A stretch of DNA of 64,000 nt, taken from Heterobilharzia americana. Taxonomy: Eukaryota; Platyhelminthes; Trematoda; Strigeidida; Schistosomatidae. Position numbers and translations under genes: made by a program. Of this stretch, positions 53,901 to 59,900 are shown piece by piece. The stretch spans positions 74,219,160 to 74,283,159 of the forward strand of contig OX104130.1 of NCBI GenBank assembly GCA_944470555.2, read 5' to 3'. The stretch's first letter is position 1. Every line of letters starts with the position of its first letter. The notes below the pieces were generated by a model. That model worked only from the letters and a program-made list of their open reading frames with translations. It had not been told where the DNA came from and searched no databases.

Positions 53901-56900
53901 CTTACATGAAAGCGTCACGTCAGTCGGTGTTCTGAAAGAGTCGCTTTCCAGGAGATTAGTGCTGAGGTTAATTTATCAGATAATGGATGCAGGAACGTGG
54001 CATTTGATTTAGTTTACTAACCAGTTATCTTAAACACAGAATACTACTTAATCTTCAGTACAGTAATCCAAATAATCGCTGCTACTGCTGACGAATGGAA
54101 CTATTTATAATCGGCGTATACATAATGTTGTTCTAGAAATATTTGCAAAAAGGATCTGTTTTACTTAAATAATAATAAGTAGTATAAATTGTCTTCAAGA
54201 TATTTTGTGCTTTAAACCACAATTGGACACTTATAAATGTTATCCAGATAAATATTGAGCTTTTCCTTTCACTAATTACAGGCAAAGTGATTGCATCAAC
54301 ATCAACATTGAAAGCAGTTGATCCTATACCTATATCATTTAATGCTGATGAAGAGCAGGACGTGTCTGAGGTTGAAAAATTATTGGATCAAAAGGAAGAG
54401 AATGACAACGAAGAACAAAAGCAAGAGAGTGACACTCAGTTGAAGCGCAAACTAAAACAGGCAAAACATCTTGCCGAATCGAAGGATAAGAGTGGAAAAC
54501 AATCAGTTAACGTGAAGTCTGAAGAAACAGAAGATCGTACAAGTTTTACTTCATCATCAAATGCTTCTTCAGAAACAAGATTAATCAAATCTAGAACAAG
54601 ATCACCAGAAAAATCAAAGCGATCTAAAAGTAAAGAGTCAAGAACAGAAGGTAAATCACATCAGGTATCAGCTACACCATTGTCACTGACAGGTGGACGA
54701 AGATGTATTGTGAAACCAGTTCCAGGTTTGAATAATACAAGTGGTTATTTAGATCCAAATGGGTATACAAACAATAGAAATACTCCTGTAAATGGAAAAC
54801 TCATCGGTCAAAAACGTCTCATAACTGCACTTCATCAGGATGGATCAAACACTTTTGTACCAAAAGCTCAAGAAGATGTATTTTCTGATGTAAAAAGTTT
54901 TAATTCTAAAAAGAAATCCCAAAATAGAATAACAAACAAAGAATCAAACAAGATGAATATAGAGAATTGTTCCAGTCAAGACAGTGGTATGATTATATCA
55001 AGCCTTTGTCAGAAATCCTCATTATTACTATTGTATCTTTCTACTCTCGATAAAGATGTTATTTATAGTTCTTAATTAAGCCTAGAATCAACAACCGATA
55101 TGTGAAATGTATAAGGAACAAGTGTATAATTAGTTGCAAGTGAATCAATAGTTTTGTAGTGACCTTGGCTTATTGACCAATAGCTACAATTTTACAAACT
55201 GAAGTGATTGACCAATCATTAACATATGACCTTGATCTGTCCGTCAGCCACTCTTATTTATGACCGCTAGTGAAACCAGATAGGCTGTTTAGGTCTTGCA
55301 CACAAACATATATTTTTTAACGAATAATTCTTTTTTTTAGTAACTGACATTGTCACTGTTGTTATGCCCGGTTTTATGAGCAGATTGCTGGGATCCAACC
55401 ACGGCAAGTAGCAACGGTGTTGAAATAAAGACATTTGGGCTCACATAGTATTACTAGATTATCACTGCTAGTTTCCTGTGAGACATCAGATAAATACCAC
55501 TGCAAATAAGTGCTGTATATCAGCACGTAGCTGTACGTTAGTTGGTTGGAGGCAATCGGCAGGAAGACCTGCTTGACCTAGGTTTCGTGCTTTCATACCA
55601 CTCGTCAGCATGGAGTATCTGCAACCTCGGTGGAACTGATATCCCGCCCGAGCTTCAAACCCGCATCACCTAGTGTTTTAGTCAGCGACTTTACCACTGA
55701 GCTATTCGGACCACGATTGACCTCCTGTAGGACTGCCTAACATATATTGATTGGTCACAAGAGTGTGGGAGGTTAGTTGGGTATGGAATAGCTCAGTGGT
55801 AAAGTCGCTGACTACAATACTGGGTGGCGCGGGTTTGAATCTCCGGCGCGACATCAGTTCCATCTAGTTTGCAGATACGCCTTGCTGACGAGTGCCAAAA
55901 AGCACGAAATCCAGGTCAAGCAGGTCTTCCTGCAGATTACCTCCAACCAACTAACATCCACTAATGTGCACTGCGATGCTGAGCTTCCTAGCTTGGTTGC
56001 CACATTGCAAATATGATCGATAGAATTCGGTCTGCACTCAGGACTAGACAACATGAAATTGGTTGCACTCCCGTGACCAATCAATACATTGCTCTACGTG
56101 TACAGAAGAGTTATGCTAATTGAGATTAACCCTAGCCCACTTTATGAGCTGAATGATAGCAGCTGAAATTAGCGGGTTCATTCCCATATCAAAGGAAACT
56201 GTTTGGCAGTCAGATATCAAATCTATCTAAAAAAGGGTTATTGATTATCATTCTGACTATCTGAGATGGCCATGATTTGGTAGGCTAGTATTGTTCCTGG
56301 GTTCACGGCCAGATGCTCTACCAACTAAGCTACGAAGTCCAGTATATTGAATACTTCGTTTCATGATGATACTCTAGTGTTTTGATAAAAATAACTGAAC
56401 GAGAATTTATTACCAGATAGTGAATGATGTACTAATCATGTGCTCTCCCAAACATGTTTTTAATGTCGACACTGAGCTGGATAATCCCATACTGATGCAC
56501 ATTGTATTTTCATTTAAAATGTTGGGAATCAGTAGACAGAAAGCTATTGACCTAGATTTCTCGCTTCTTAATACCTATCCTCAAGACTCTCTTACAATCC
56601 TGGGAGAGCTGTTGCTCCTTTGGAGGTTGGTGTTGAAGTCAAAGACTATTACCTTGATTGCCATTCAGTGGGTAGTTTGTGCCAGTACTTCAGTCCTACA
56701 AGAACTCACTTGTGACCGGAATAGCTCAGAAATAAAGTCTCTGACCTCACTTGCAGTCTCCGAGGGACAGATATACCTAGATCGAAGACTTCCTGCTGAC
56801 ATATTCCTAGCATGCTATAGTACACACAAGTGTTGGGTCGCCTAGTGTATTTTCAACATTGCAAACTTGGCTAATACATCACTTGCTATCCCATGATTAT

Positions 56901-59900
56901 TTTGTGCATAGGTATTTATATGATAATAGCAGAGTAAAGTAAAGAGGTTTATAAACGATATTAATTCTGAATAAATCGGAGACTTAATGACAACTTTTGA
57001 GATAAACATCATTTTAGTGAAGTTATCTAGTAAAACATCTGTAGAATGTTTATCTACAGTCATCTACCACAGAGTAGGTGACAAAATTAACAGTATCTCT
57101 CTGATCTAAAGCCTACTCATCAGTTCAGTGCAGCGTGGATACACGTTAGCAGTAATCTATTACAGTACACAAAGATCCTATAATGGTTGATGAAGTATTC
57201 TCCATATCACAAGTAGCCTATTATATAGTATAACAATCATTAGTCGATAGTTTTTAAGGACTGACTTATTAATTTAAAGTAGATCTCATCATGAATAGAC
57301 ATCACTCTGGAAGACCAATGGAAAATTAGGAATACCGGACAGCCGTTTCGTCCTGGTTTAGGTCCCCTCGGTAGTGCTCACTCACAGTCTCGCAAAGGAC
57401 CAAGCTTAGGACGTCGGCTTTCACTGTGAATGCAGTACGATTCAGCTACAAGGTTAGAATTCAGTAGTTCACTGTTTCATGCTTCTATCAGTTCATGATC
57501 TATCATGACCAGTATGCTATGTCACCGGTGCCTATCCATTCCACTCCTGACTTCATTACCTTCTTCTTATTAGAACTTCGTGAAATCTATTCAAAAGAAA
57601 GCCAGTTAGCAGTTTGAAAGGATCTATTGAGTTGAAAGTAGATTTCGTCACTGATCGAGTTGATGATTCCGGACACGATCCATAGCAGTCTCGTAGAGAC
57701 ATATTACTGAGGAACTGCATAATAGGAAGAAATATATGTTCAGTATTTTCAGACTTTCCATGGTCTTCCACACAGTTTTCAATCTCTGATAAGATGAAAA
57801 AGATACCATTTGGAAATTGTGAGTTGTGAATCTTTTCGTATAGCGGTGGTTGCATACTATCTGAGGAATAAATTCAATGGCATCAAGACGGATAGGAAAG
57901 GATATTAATAAATAGGTTTTGCTAACATCCCTGTTAGCTGAATTCGTCAGGGAATGCCAAATGTATACTGATATCTGGTCTAGGGTTTGCACGAATTAGG
58001 TCACACATCACCAAATAATCAATATATTATTTTTTCATACCTGTAGTGTTACCACTCACTATGGGTAAAATCAATCCTAACATTATGTTCCTCACACGAT
58101 AGGACACAATGAGAACACAACATCTGTGTAGACCACAAAAGTGAACAAACCTGTGTTTACTAAAAAAGTAAAGCGAAGTGCACAAGGCTCAAAAATCATA
58201 AGTGATTTAAGTAAGCTGTAGTGAATAAGAATTTTTGCTATGGAGAAACTAAGATTACATGTGATTGGTTGATCATTCGTCTCCGTCTCTGGAAATGTTG
58301 GTCACAGATGTAACGTGTTGCTTTAAATGTTTGTGACTAATGAAAAGCTGTGAACGTATGGTCCATGATTTCACTTCCTGAAAGAGGTCTGACTTGGTGA
58401 ACATAGATCTTCATCGTGAAGATTCCATTCATTCAACTAACCGTGGCAAAGGTTAACATTTTACTCTGCGCAGACTCCTGAAAATAGGACAAATAGCCTC
58501 TCTACAACACTTTGTAAGACATTTTTTGACTTATAATATCTAGGTAGATTTATTCATCACCTCTTGGAAAATACCAACATATACTTAGAAATTTCTTCCC
58601 GGAAATCACCTTATTGTAGATATTAAGCACTTCCACAGATACAATCTTGTGTAAGATTCCTTTTCGATTGAGTTTAATGTTGATTATGCATTAGAGAAGT
58701 TGGAGAGTTTATGGGATTCCTTTACACTCTAGTAATCCTGATGATACATTTACATGTAGGTAGGTGTACCATCAGACTGTTTGTGAAGCACTCCATTAAT
58801 TCAGTTCACCTCTATTTCACTTAATTCATTGAATGCATGTAAGATAATTTGTAGAGTTTTTTCTATATTTTCTCAAAATTCTCCCTTTTTTTCATTTCAA
58901 CAAGCTCCTGTCAATATAACAGTTCAATCGAATTCATCAACTCACTCTAGTAAATCTGAAATGTCAATAATTCTTGAACCTATTACAAGAAGTGATCTTT
59001 TTATGGATCAACATCTTCAACAACCACAACAGTCAATGAGTAGTCTGAATCAGACAACAAGTTTAAGTAAACAGCAACAAATATCATCAAGTAGATACAA
59101 TCAAATTCCTGTCCAACGTGTTGCACATTCAATTCTACATCCATTAACTGATCCAGAGAAAGCACGTCTAAGGCTTAGGGAAATAGAACGACAAGGGTTG
59201 GAACGTAAACGTGAAAAAGAACGTAAACGAAGGCATAGAATAGCACAAGAAAAGTTCACAATTATGGAACGTTTAACTGGTCAAGCTAAAACTGAAAGTA
59301 AGTACTAAAAATAATTCTACTGATGGTCATTCCTCTGCTAAGATTAAATTGGTATCTGTCCTAGGGTTTTAGTTGGCAAACATTTCGATGTCTTGCTAGA
59401 CACTATCATCAATGTATCAGAATGTCATACAACAGTGAACTAATTGGTTATGCAGAAATATTTATAACGTCCTACTTGTCTGAGTGCGATTTGATTGGTT
59501 GGTTGGTAAGGGTGTGGGCGTATGTTTAAACTTATTGGTTTAACGTTTGTGTCTAGTTTCCTCTGAGGCTGACTTCTTTAGTTTGCACGCAAGATGTCAA
59601 GGATATTTTAGTGTGATTGGTTAGCTCTTTTAGTTTGTTTTAATTTTTAAGTTATCCTGTGAGATTAAGCTTCTTACCTTTTGGCTTTATTTAGTTGTGT
59701 AGACGATACTGAATGAATACGGCTGAAACTGGAACAATTATACCATCTACTTTCCACTTGAGTCTTAACTGAAAGTGCCACTTGTTCAAACCCAGTTTTC
59801 TGATTGTGTTGTGCTCTCTGAGCTAAATAGTTTTCTTCGTGAAGCTTTCACTATCATTCTAGATAGCATTATCAATAAAAAAGTCAGAATGAAGTGAGCA

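Noticed and set aside
54287..55075. 262-codon open frame as a stand-alone gene
   Set aside because: It lies in phase between exons 11 and 13 and passes a donor at 54,987; the tail after that is intron.
56420..56845. 141-codon open frame
   Set aside because: It spans two inverted SINE family B fragments; no protein signature.
57556..57992. Two overlapping minus-strand frames of about 100 codons
   Set aside because: Protein-like composition but no recognised family, splice context or neighbouring exon.
58829..59308. 159-codon open frame as an independent gene
   Set aside because: The first 25 codons precede a clear acceptor (polypyrimidine tract plus CAAG) and the end passes a GTAAGT donor; it is TRPM exon 13.
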